Shown here one piece after another: positions 1-6,082 of a stretch of 12,147 nt of DNA. The stretch comes from Paracoccaceae bacterium (lineage in GTDB: Bacteria; Pseudomonadota; Alphaproteobacteria; Rhodobacterales; Rhodobacteraceae). Each line of letters starts with the position of its first letter. The stretch's first letter is position 1. Made by a program: the position numbers and the translations under genes. A model generated the notes under the pieces. It did no database searches, had not been told where the DNA came from, and was given only the letters and a program-made list of their open reading frames with translations. The stretch is taken from positions 1-12,147 of the forward strand of contig JAMWZF010000064.1 of NCBI GenBank assembly GCA_024304875.1. Reading direction: 5' to 3'.

Positions 1-509
1 AGGATGGCCTGGCCGATTGTGCCGACGGGCTCTGGGGCGGCGGCACGCCGCAGCGGCGGCTCGAGATCATGCGCGACAGCCGGGTCGGCAGCTACGGGGT
101 CCTGGCGCTGGTCCTCGGGGCGCTGCTGCGGTGGCAGGCTCTGGCGCTTCTGGCGGCGCAGGGCGGATGGCCCCTCGCCGCAGGGCTGCTGGTGACAGGC
201 GCCGTCAGCCGGGTGCCGATGGTGGCGATCATGGCCAGGGTCCCTCCGGCGCGGCCCGACGGGCTCTCCCGGATGGTGGGCCGCCCGACTGCGGGCGCGG
301 CATGGGGGGCGCTTGGCCTCGCTGCCGCCACGGCCCTCTTGCTCTGGCCCTCCGCCCTTCTGCCGCTTGCGCTGCTGGTCCCTCTGCCCGCCCTCTGGCT
401 CTCCGCCCTCGCCCGGCGCCGCATCGGCGGCCAGACGGGCGACGTGCTCGGCGCCAGCCAGCAGCTCTCCGAGATCACGGCGCTGTGCTGTCTGGCGGCC
501 CTCGTCTGA
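1..509 (+). CDS. cobS: Adenosylcobinamide-GDP ribazoletransferase (cobalamin synthase), 5' part missing
   Basis: CobS joins adenosylcobinamide-GDP to alpha-ribazole (or its phosphate) at the inner membrane, the last assembly step of adenosylcobalamin. The readable frame begins at base 3 and gives 168 residues to a TGA at 507-509. It opens with DGLADCADG, the acidic DxxxD motif expected for Mg2+ binding. RRLEIMRDSRVGSYG follows at about residues 18-32, and the C-terminal signature GGQTGDVLGASQQLSEI sits about 25 residues before the end. Between them are several hydrophobic segments rich in Leu, Ala and Trp, as expected for this polytopic enzyme. The family is about 250 residues long, so roughly the first 80 lie outside the window. 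Upstream partners such as cobT or cobU cannot be seen. The gene converges on the FG-GAP gene with a 57-base gap and no clear terminator. Family assignment is very secure. Confidence 0.93.
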   Translation, partial: DGLADCADGLWGGGTPQRRLEIMRDSRVGSYGVLALVLGALLRWQALALLAAQGGWPLAAGLLVTGAVSRVPMVAIMARVPPARPDGLSRMVGRPTAGAAWGALGLAAATALLLWPSALLPLALLVPLPALWLSALARRRIGGQTGDVLGASQQLSEITALCCLAALV

Positions 510-566
510 TCTGCCCTGCGGTCCTCCGCCATCGCGCGGAGTTCCACGATCGCGGTTCCGGTCGCT

Positions 567-1268
567 CTACGGGCACGACAGGACGCCGCGATACGGCCCG
601 AGATCGCGGGTCACCAGCCGACCCTGCGCAAGCCGGGTCCCCTGCACCCGGGCCCAGCCCGGATCGGCGGTCAGGATCTCCGGTCCCCGGCCGCAGTCCG
701 CGACGCCGCCCGAAATCTCCCGCTCGCCGATGCGATGGTTGGTATGGCCTTCCGCGGCGGCCTCCTCGGTCAGGGTCCAGCCCGGCCCGACCTCGATCAC
801 CCGGAGGACCCGGGTGAGGTGCGGGCGGTCGACGTAGGCGATCTCCATCCGGCCGTCGGCATCGAGGTCGGCGATCCCGGCGATCGCCAGCCACCGGTGG
901 CGGGTCCCGATAGGTGCCGTCTCGGCCACGATGGCGATCCCCGCCCCCGGCGGCTCCGTGCGGCTCCAGCCGTCGATGATGCGGATCGCGGCACCCGCCT
1001 GCAAGTAGGACACCACGACCACCACCTCGGGCGTGCCGTCGCCGTCAAGATCGACGAGCCGCGGGGCCGTGTCCTCGAAGACAGCCTCCGGCATCGAGGT
1101 CCAGCCGGTGACCTGTCCGGTCGACAGTTCGATCCGAAGGCCGTCGTACTCGCCCCCGGGGACCGCGCCGTGGCCGTAGCGGCCCGTCGGGCTCTCGTAG
1201 GCCGCGCCGGTGATCTCGGCACTGGCGGGCAGCGCCAGCAGGCACAGGGCGAGGGCCCGGCGCCACAT
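567..1268 (-). CDS. Secreted FG-GAP/VCBS-repeat-like protein
   Basis: The 233-residue protein starts with a classical signal peptide: two Arg at 3-4, a Leu/Ala core, and a predicted cut after ALPASA at residue 17, so it should be exported to the periplasm or beyond. Two acidic loops, DLDGDGTPEV at 73-82 and DLDADGRMEI at 134-143, fit the DxDxDGxxE calcium-binding pattern of FG-GAP/VCBS beta-propeller repeats and are about 61 residues apart. Each is followed by a hydrophobic strand. Cys192 and Cys232 could form a disulfide. With so few repeats it is too short for a full seven-blade propeller. The ATG lies 3 bases after the ferredoxin stop and has only a weak ribosome-binding site, which suggests translational coupling. 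The stop is TAG. Function is unknown: the repeats suggest a structural or binding role, and no catalytic motif is visible. Confidence 0.8.
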   Translation of the reverse strand: MWRRALALCLLALPASAEITGAAYESPTGRYGHGAVPGGEYDGLRIELSTGQVTGWTSMPEAVFEDTAPRLVDLDGDGTPEVVVVVSYLQAGAAIRIIDGWSRTEPPGAGIAIVAETAPIGTRHRWLAIAGIADLDADGRMEIAYVDRPHLTRVLRVIEVGPGWTLTEEAAAEGHTNHRIGEREISGGVADCGRGPEILTADPGWARVQGTRLAQGRLVTRDLGPYRGVLSCP

Positions 1269-1271
1269 GGG

Positions 1272-1595
1272 TCAGATCTGCTTTTCCGGCATCTGCACGA
1301 CCAGCCCGTCAAGCGCGTCCGAGACCTTGAGCTGGCAGGTCAGACGGGACCGGCTGGGGTCGGGCTCATAGGCGAAGTCGAGCATGTCCTCTTCCATCGC
1401 CTCGCGGGCCGGCAGCTTGTCGACCCAGTCCTCGGCCACGTAGACGTGGCAGGTCGAACAGGCGCAGGCTCCGCCGCAGTCGGCCTCGATTCCGGGAATT
1501 CCGTTGTCCCGCGCGCCTTCCATCACGGTAAGCCCGTTCGGGACCTCGACCACGTGTTCGGTGCCGCCGTGTTCGATGTAGGTGATCTTCGCCAT
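1272..1595 (-). CDS. Adrenodoxin/FdVI-type [2Fe-2S] ferredoxin
   Basis: This 107-residue cytoplasmic protein carries one [2Fe-2S] cluster and transfers single electrons. The cluster ligands are Cys40, Cys46, Cys49 and Cys87, in the spacing C-x5-C-x2-C...C within CGGACACSTC and LTCQL. Cys44 is an extra cysteine between the first two ligands. Length and sequence match the alphaproteobacterial FdVI (FdxE of Rhodobacter capsulatus) and vertebrate adrenodoxin group. Bacterial members serve Fe-S cluster assembly or cytochrome P450 systems. No P450 or isc/suf gene is adjacent, so the partner cannot be named here. The acidic helix at about 64-79 (EAMEEDMLDFAYEPD) corresponds to the partner-docking region of adrenodoxins. 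A GAGGG ribosome-binding site precedes the ATG by about 7 bases. It is probably the first gene of a two-gene transcript with the FG-GAP protein. Confidence 0.93.
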   Translation of the reverse strand: MAKITYIEHGGTEHVVEVPNGLTVMEGARDNGIPGIEADCGGACACSTCHVYVAEDWVDKLPAREAMEEDMLDFAYEPDPSRSRLTCQLKVSDALDGLVVQMPEKQI

Positions 1596-1670
1596 TGTCG
1601 CCCTCGATTGTCGATCCGGCCCTACTTAGGCGGCACGGCCACAGGCTTCCAGTAGAAATCCCGCGAGGCT

Positions 1671-1699
1671 TTGCCGCAGCGGGCCGGTCGGGCTAGGTT
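1671..1699 (+). promoter_or_regulatory. Possible sigma-70-type promoter for the lipoprotein gene
   Basis: TTGCCG at 1671-1676 and TAGGTT at 1694-1699 are separated by exactly 17 bases. Each is only a partial match to the TTGACA and TATAAT consensus (4 of 6 and 3 of 6). A transcript starting near 1706 would have a leader of about 30 bases and include the AGAGGCGAG ribosome-binding site at 1721-1729. The region lies between two divergent genes, so promoters are expected here, but the sequence alone is weak support. Confidence 0.3.
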
Positions 1700-1735
1700 G
1701 GGCGCAAGGCAAGACCCCGAAGAGGCGAGCAGCCG

Positions 1736-2257
1736 ATGCGATCCCTACCCGGCCTCCTGGCCGTGCTGGCCCTGACGGCCGGCTGCGTCTCCGCGACCGG
1801 CGGCGGCGGGGCCGGGAGCCGTGTCGCGCCCGACGCCGACCACGCCCGCATCCTGCCCGGCCCGGACGGCATCTGCCTCGGGCACGAGATCACCCCCGCG
1901 GTGCTCGAGACGGTGACCGAGCAGGTCCGCCTCGGCCCGGCGGCGGAGGACCCCGACGCCCCGGCCGCCTTCCGGACCGTGACCCGGACCGACATCGTCA
2001 GCCCCCGGCGGGTGACGGAGTTCGAGGCGGTCTGCCCGGACGATCTGAACCCCCATCTCGTGGCGTCGTTGCAGCGGGCGCTGACGGCGCGCGGGGCCTT
2101 CAGCGGGCCGGCCACCGGCGAATGGGACAGCGGCACGGCGCAGGCAGTGGCGGCCTGGCAGGCATCGAACGGCGGTCCGTCCAGCCCGGTGCTGGCGGTG
2201 GCGACGGCGCGGGACTTCGGCCTCATCGCCCTGTCGGGCCAGACCTTCGGCGGTTGA
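1736..2257 (+). CDS. Putative lipoprotein with C-terminal peptidoglycan-binding-like domain
   Basis: The 173-residue product begins with a short lipoprotein signal: Arg2, a Leu/Ala core and LTAGC, so Cys17 would be the lipidated residue. Position -3 is Thr rather than the usual Leu or Val, which slightly weakens the lipobox. A Gly/Pro-rich spacer follows. A central segment contains Cys47 and Cys100, which could pair as a disulfide. Residues about 104-166 (LNPHLVASLQRALTARG, then GEWDSGTAQAVAAWQ) resemble a PG_binding_1 three-helix domain. The likely role is an outer-membrane lipoprotein that touches the cell wall; this is inferred from the domain, and no enzyme motif is present. The start is supported by AGAGGCGAG 6-14 bases upstream. 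The gene stands alone, divergent from the ferredoxin and convergent with map, with stops only 8 bases apart. Confidence 0.72.
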   Translation: MRSLPGLLAVLALTAGCVSATGGGGAGSRVAPDADHARILPGPDGICLGHEITPAVLETVTEQVRLGPAAEDPDAPAAFRTVTRTDIVSPRRVTEFEAVCPDDLNPHLVASLQRALTARGAFSGPATGEWDSGTAQAVAAWQASNGGPSSPVLAVATARDFGLIALSGQTFGG

Positions 2258-2275
2258 GACGGCCCTCAGGCCGCC
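2249..2275. terminator. Hairpin containing both stop codons of two converging genes
   Basis: GGCGG at 2249-2253 pairs with CCGCC at 2271-2275, and TGAG at 2255-2258 pairs with CTCA at 2265-2268. A small internal bulge separates the stems and the loop is 6 bases. The lipoprotein TGA (2255-2257) and the complement of the map TGA (2266-2268) lie opposite each other in the inner stem. There is no U-tract on either strand, so this is at best a weak bidirectional terminator or RNA 3'-end stabiliser. Confidence 0.4.
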
Positions 2276-3015
2276 TGCGTCAGGACGATCGCGCCCCGCT
2301 CGGTCGCCACCACCGTGTGCTCGTACTGCACGCAGGGCGCCGCGGGCTCGGCCATCAGGGTCCAGCCGTCGCCGCTCTCGGCGGCCCATGTCGCCCCGCG
2401 CGACAGGAACGGCTCCACCGTCAGGACGAGTCCCTTGCGGATCACCCGCCGGTCCGACGGGTTGGGCCATGTGGCGACGCCCTCGGGGTATTCGTGCAGG
2501 GACCGCCCGACCCCGTGGCTGGCAAGGTTCTGCACCAGGGTGTAGCCGCGCCCCTCGGCAAAGCGGCCGATGGCCCGCCCGATGCCGTTGAGCGGCCGCC
2601 CGGCCCGGACCTGCCCGATGCCGATCTCCATCGCGCGCCGCCCGTCGCGGCAGAGACGATCCTGCGCCGTATCCCCCGGCGGGACCCGGAACGACGCGCC
2701 GGTGTCGGCGAAGAAGCCGTCCTTCGAGGCCGAGACGTCGATGTTCACGAGGTCCCCGGCGGCGATCACCCGGGGGCCGGGAATGCCGTGGGCGATCTCT
2801 TCGTTGACGCTGATGCAGGTGGCGCCGGGGAAGGCGTATGTGGCCTCGGGGGCCGGGACCGCACCCTCGGCGTCCAGCAAGGCGCGGCCGATGCCGTCCA
2901 GCTCGACGGTGGTCATGCCGGGCTCGGCGGCGCGGATCATCGCCTGCATCGTCTCGGCCACGATCCGGCCGATGCGCTTCAGTCCGTCCAGCTCGTCCTG
3001 CCGGGTCACGGTCAT
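2266..3015 (-). CDS. map: Type I methionine aminopeptidase
   Basis: The enzyme removes the N-terminal methionine from new proteins in the cytoplasm, using two metal ions. All five metal ligands are visible: Asp93 and Asp104 (in NIDVSASKDGFFADTG), His167 (ASHGVGRSLHEYP), Glu201 (LTVEPF) and Glu232 (QYEHT). The substrate-contact histidines His76 (NEEIAHGIP) and His174 are also present. Spacing matches the E. coli enzyme closely. At 249 residues it is a bare type I catalytic core without a zinc-finger or SH3-binding extension. The usual GHGIG is SHGVG here, and the region after HEYPEG diverges from the E. coli type, so this may be a second, non-housekeeping copy; the rest of the genome would decide. 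The ATG has GGAGG at 3023-3027, seven bases away. The degP-type terminator lies just upstream, so map probably needs its own promoter or readthrough. Confidence 0.92.
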   Translation of the reverse strand: MTVTRQDELDGLKRIGRIVAETMQAMIRAAEPGMTTVELDGIGRALLDAEGAVPAPEATYAFPGATCISVNEEIAHGIPGPRVIAAGDLVNIDVSASKDGFFADTGASFRVPPGDTAQDRLCRDGRRAMEIGIGQVRAGRPLNGIGRAIGRFAEGRGYTLVQNLASHGVGRSLHEYPEGVATWPNPSDRRVIRKGLVLTVEPFLSRGATWAAESGDGWTLMAEPAAPCVQYEHTVVATERGAIVLTQAA

Positions 3016-3032
3016 CGGTCTGCCTCCAAACG

Positions 3033-3062
3033 AAAAAGGGCGGGCCCCGCAGGACCCGCCCT
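3033..3062 (-). terminator. Intrinsic terminator after the Do protease gene
   Basis: On the minus strand an 8-bp GC-rich stem (bases 3062-3055 with 3044-3037) encloses a 10-base loop and runs directly into a tract of five T (3037-3033). This is the classical rho-independent shape. It begins 27 bases past the protease stop codon and ends only 5 bases before the map ribosome-binding site. On the plus strand there is no matching U-tract. Confidence 0.82.
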
Positions 3063-3088
3063 CTTCATGGTCTATCCCGGCGTCCGGC

Positions 3089-4576
3089 TCAATCCTCGAG
3101 CGTCAGCGCCACGAAGCGGGGGTCGCCGCCACGGCGGATCAGCAGCAGGATCGACTTGCGGCCCGCATCGCGCGCCTCGGTCACCCGGTCCTGCAGATCG
3201 CCGATCGTCTCGACCTTCTGCTGGCCGGCCTCGGTGATCAGGTCGCCCGGAAGCAGGCCCTTGGAAGCCGCTTCGCTGTCCGGGTCGATCGCGGTGATCA
3301 CAAGGCCGGTCTCGGTGCCGAGATCGTACTCCTCGATCACCTGCGGAGTGACCTCCGAGAGGGTCAGGCCGAGGATGTCGGTCGTCTCTGCCGGGGCCTC
3401 GGGGGCGTCCTCATCGGTCTCGGGGAAGGCCGCGGATTCGGCGGTCTCGCGCCGGCCGAGGACGACGGTGAAGTCGCGCTCCTCTCCGCCGCGCAGCACC
3501 ACCAGCGGGACTTCCGACCCCACCGGCGAATTGCCGACGATGGCGACCAGCTCGCGGGTGTTCTCGACCTCCTGGCTGTCGAAGGACAGGATCACGTCAC
3601 CGGCCTCGAGACCGGCATCCATCGCCGGGCCCTCGGGCACGTCGGTGATCATCGCGCCGCGCGCGGCCTCGAGGCCCTCGATCGCGTCCACCATGTCGGG
3701 GGTCACGTCCTGGATGCGCACGCCGAGCCAGCCGCGGCGGGTCTCGCCGAACTCGATCAGCTGGTCCACGACCCGGGTCACCACCGCCGAGGACATGGCG
3801 AAGCCGATGCCGATGGAGCCGCCGGTGGGCGACAGGATCGCGGTGTTCACGCCGATGACGTCGCCATCCATGTTGAACAGCGGCCCGCCCGAGTTGCCGC
3901 GGTTGATGGCGGCGTCGGTCTGGATGTAATCGTCGTAGGTGCCCTGAAGCGCCCGGTTGCGGGCCGAGACGATCCCGGCCGAAACCGAGAAGCCCTGGCC
4001 GAGCGGGTTGCCCATGGCCATGACCCAGTCGCCCACCCGGGCGCCCTCGGCATTGCTGTCACCGAAGGACACGAAGGGAAGGTCCTCGTCATATTCGACC
4101 TTGAGCACGGCGATGTCGGTGTTGGGATCGGCGCCCACCAGCTCGGCGGGGAGCATCTCGGTCGGGCCGCCGTCGCGGGGGAAGAACTCCACCTCGATCT
4201 CGTCGGCGCCCTCGATGACGTGGTTGTTCGTCACGATGTAGCCGTCGGCCGAGATCACGAAGCCCGAGCCGAGGGCCGAGGACCGGCGGGGGCCGTCCGG
4301 GGTCGGCATGTCGCGGAAGAAATCCTCGAAGGGCGAACCTTCGGGCACGACGCCCTGCGGGCCGGTGCCCTGGGCCATGGTGGTCGAGGTGGTGATGTTC
4401 ACCACCGAGGGGCTGACCTGCTCCGCGAGGTCGGCGAAGGTGGTGGGCCGGGTCTGCGCCGGGGCCGGCAGGGCCTGGCCGAGCGCGATGGCTGCACCGA
4501 GGGCCATGGCCCAGAATGCCTGCGTCATGCCCCGGGGGCCGGCGGGCCGTGTCGGGGCGAGTACCTGTTCAGTCAC
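3089..4576 (-). CDS. degP: Do/DegP-family periplasmic serine endoprotease
   Basis: This 495-residue protein is a Do-family (HtrA) protease and chaperone that degrades misfolded periplasmic proteins. A signal peptide precedes a likely cut after ALPAPA at residue 40. The trypsin-like domain carries the triad His119 (TNNHVIEGA), Asp154 (DPNTDIAVLKV) and Ser229 (RGNSGGPLF). PDZ1 starts near RGWLGVRIQ (281-289), and PDZ2 spans about 400-490 after an acidic linker (about 377-400). The LA loop (about 64-100) is short and cysteine-free, closer to DegQ/MucD than to E. coli DegP, so the symbol is approximate. The start is GTG, chosen for a perfect AGGAGG six bases upstream; Met17 is a less likely alternative. 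It lies downstream of hflK-hflC-DUF2065 on the same strand, consistent with envelope quality control, but the roughly 190-base gap suggests its own promoter. An intrinsic terminator follows. Confidence 0.95.
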   Translation of the reverse strand: MTEQVLAPTRPAGPRGMTQAFWAMALGAAIALGQALPAPAQTRPTTFADLAEQVSPSVVNITTSTTMAQGTGPQGVVPEGSPFEDFFRDMPTPDGPRRSSALGSGFVISADGYIVTNNHVIEGADEIEVEFFPRDGGPTEMLPAELVGADPNTDIAVLKVEYDEDLPFVSFGDSNAEGARVGDWVMAMGNPLGQGFSVSAGIVSARNRALQGTYDDYIQTDAAINRGNSGGPLFNMDGDVIGVNTAILSPTGGSIGIGFAMSSAVVTRVVDQLIEFGETRRGWLGVRIQDVTPDMVDAIEGLEAARGAMITDVPEGPAMDAGLEAGDVILSFDSQEVENTRELVAIVGNSPVGSEVPLVVLRGGEERDFTVVLGRRETAESAAFPETDEDAPEAPAETTDILGLTLSEVTPQVIEEYDLGTETGLVITAIDPDSEAASKGLLPGDLITEAGQQKVETIGDLQDRVTEARDAGRKSILLLIRRGGDPRFVALTLED

Positions 4577-4582
4577 GAAGGA

Positions 4583-4588
4583 CCTCCT
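4583..4588 (-). promoter_or_regulatory. Ribosome-binding site that fixes the GTG start of the Do protease
   Basis: The minus strand reads AGGAGG here, a full match to the anti-Shine-Dalgarno sequence. Six bases separate it from the GTG at 4576. It is the strongest reason for taking the GTG rather than the internal ATG (residue 17) as the start. Confidence 0.8.
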
Positions 4589-4636
4589 CTTTCATCTGGA
4601 TCGCGGCGTATCGGGCCGATCGCCCGCGCCTGAGTC

Positions 4637-4665
4637 CGGGGACGGACGGCACGCACCCGTCCCCG
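4637..4665 (-). other. Strong hairpin in the leader of the Do protease gene
   Basis: CGGGGACGG (4637-4645) and CCGTCCCCG (4657-4665) form a perfect 9-bp stem with an 11-base loop. It lies 61-89 bases upstream of the protease start and about 100 bases past the DUF2065 stop. No T-run follows on either strand, so it is not a standard intrinsic terminator. It may end the hflKC transcript weakly or form part of the protease mRNA leader. The structure is seen directly; its role is not known. Confidence 0.5.
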
Positions 4666-4681
4666 AGGCTGGCTGACAATC

Positions 4682-4709
4682 ACATTAGGGCGGCACAGGC
4701 GCAACTCAA
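4682..4709 (-). promoter_or_regulatory. Possible promoter for the Do protease gene
   Basis: On the minus strand, TTGAGT (4709-4704) and TAATGT (4687-4682) are 16 bases apart. The surrounding bases, CTTTGAG upstream and GCCCTAATGT downstream, also have some likeness to heat-shock sigma-32 (RpoH) promoters, which would fit a stress protease. Matches are partial. A start near 4675 would give a leader of about 100 bases that contains the 9-bp hairpin. Confidence 0.3.
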
Positions 4710-4767
4710 AGCCCCGCACGTTGCTTCACCCTGCCGTTATTGGCCGGTGAGAGATATGTGAGCATCT

Positions 4768-4968
4768 TCAGCCGAGGACCCCCAGCTGCGCCGCGAGCCA
4801 GATCAGCGCCAGCCCCGCGGCCATCGCACCGAGGCCGAGCAGGCGGCGGGTCTCCATCGGCATGTCGCGCATCGCGCGCAGCAGATCCTCAACGATGTGA
4901 GGGGCCAGTGCGTACACCAGCCCCTCGACGAGAAATACCAGGCCGAGGGCGAGAAGCGCCCAGCCCAT
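4768..4968 (-). CDS. DUF2065 small inner-membrane protein
   Basis: The 66-residue protein has two hydrophobic segments, at about 3-23 and 43-63, joined by a charged loop (EDLLRAMRDMPMETRR) that should face one side of the membrane. Gly-Leu repeats near GLGAMAAGLALIW and the overall size match DUF2065, the family of E. coli YjeT, which also lies directly downstream of hflC. The ATG is one base after the hflC stop (TGA-C-ATG) and has no strong ribosome-binding site of its own, so translation is probably coupled to hflC. The function of the family is unknown. The conserved position suggests a link with the HflKC complex, which is inference from gene order only. Confidence 0.88.
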   Translation of the reverse strand: MGWALLALGLVFLVEGLVYALAPHIVEDLLRAMRDMPMETRRLLGLGAMAAGLALIWLAAQLGVLG

Positions 4969-4969
4969 G

Positions 4970-6082
4970 TCAGTTGTCCGTCAGCGCGTTCGCCTCGTCG
5001 ATCTCCACCTCCTCCTCGCCGGTCAGCGGCGCGGTGGCGTCGTCGGTGGCCGCCCCGTCCTCGAGCGCGGGATCGGTCTCGGCGGCGTCTTCCTCGGCCG
5101 GGGCTTCGGGCGTCGCCGTATCGGGCGCCGCAGCCTCGTCCTCGGTCTCGCCTGCCGCCTCGGGGGTGTCACCCTCGGGGGAAGCCGTCCCGCCGGAGAG
5201 GCCGTCGTCGATTCCCGGCGAGCGCAGGTAGTCGAAGAACTCCATCTCGGGCGACATCACGAAGCGGGTGTTGCCGGACTGAAGCGCCGCGCGGTAGGCG
5301 TCTAGGCTGCGGTAGAACTGGAAGAACTCCTCGTCCTGCCCGAAAGCCTCGGCGAAGATCGCGTTCCGCCGTGCGTCGGCCTCACCTTCGATGATCCGGG
5401 CCTGACGGCTGGCGTCGGATTCCAGTTCGATCACCGTCCGGTCGGCCTGGGCACGGATCCGCTGCGCGGCCTCGCGGCCCCGGGCGCGCTCGTCCTCGGC
5501 CTCTCGGACCCGCTCGGACACCATCCGGCGGTAGGTCACCTCGAGGTTCTCGGCCGGAAGGTCGGTCCGCTTCAGGCGCACGTCGATGACCGACAGGCCC
5601 AGTTCGTTGGCCTCCCGCACCGCGCCGTTGCGGATCCGCTGCATCAGGGCCTCGCGATCCGCCGACAGGATGTCGTCGGAGGTCACCGAGCCGAGGACCT
5701 CGCGGACCGCGTTGCGCAGGATGTTCTCCAGCCGCGTGTCCGCCATCACGATGGCCTGGGTGCCGCCCGCGCCGGTCGCCTGGCGGAAGCGTTCCACGTC
5801 CGAGATCCGGTAGCGCGCGAAGGCGTCGACGATCAGCCGGCGGTCGTCGCTGGGAATGATCTCCTGCGCTTCCATGTCGAGCGAGATGATCCGGTCGTCG
5901 TAGGTGACGACCTGGTCGACGAAGGGCACCCGGAACCCGAGGCCCGGCGTCTCCTTGACCTGGACCACCCGGCCGAAGCGCAGGACCAGCGCCTTTTCCC
6001 GTTCGTCCACGATGAAGATCGAGGAGAGCAGGCCGACCACGATCAGGATCAGGATGGGGATGAGATAGACGGCGCGGCGCAT
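4970..6082 (-). CDS. hflC: HflC, SPFH-domain membrane protein of the FtsH regulatory complex
   Basis: HflC pairs with HflK to form a large membrane assembly around the FtsH protease and modulates its proteolysis. The 370-residue product has one N-terminal membrane anchor (about 5-24), an SPFH/band 7 domain (about 25-190, starting FIVDEREKALVLRFGRVV), and a charged helical region (about 185-250, RRMVSERVREAEDERARGREAAQRI) typical of the family. It then has EFFQFYRSLDAYRAAL and FFDYLRS, also typical. Residues 291-370 are an extra low-complexity tail with 27 Asp/Glu and no Lys, Arg or His. E. coli HflC has 334 residues, so the tail largely explains the greater length. The ATG overlaps the hflK TGA by one base (TGATG), and a GGAGGGGG ribosome-binding site lies inside the last hflK codons. 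The topology places most of the protein in the periplasm. Confidence 0.96.
   Translation of the reverse strand: MRRAVYLIPILILIVVGLLSSIFIVDEREKALVLRFGRVVQVKETPGLGFRVPFVDQVVTYDDRIISLDMEAQEIIPSDDRRLIVDAFARYRISDVERFRQATGAGGTQAIVMADTRLENILRNAVREVLGSVTSDDILSADREALMQRIRNGAVREANELGLSVIDVRLKRTDLPAENLEVTYRRMVSERVREAEDERARGREAAQRIRAQADRTVIELESDASRQARIIEGEADARRNAIFAEAFGQDEEFFQFYRSLDAYRAALQSGNTRFVMSPEMEFFDYLRSPGIDDGLSGGTASPEGDTPEAAGETEDEAAAPDTATPEAPAEEDAAETDPALEDGAATDDATAPLTGEEEVEIDEANALTDN

Noticed and set aside
4569..4595. An eight-codon upstream frame (MKEEVLRD) overlapping the protease GTG start
   Set aside because: Its ATG has no ribosome-binding site of its own, and it arises from the strong AGGAGG of the protease; a leader-peptide role cannot be supported.
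2570..4633. A 687-residue plus-strand open frame opposite map and the Do protease
   Set aside because: It is antisense to two securely identified genes and has the composition of a mirror frame (rich in His, Asp, Gly and Arg) with no domain.
4637..4665. Intrinsic terminator of the hflK-hflC-DUF2065 unit
   Set aside because: The stem is strong, but no T-run follows on the minus strand, so it is listed only as a hairpin.
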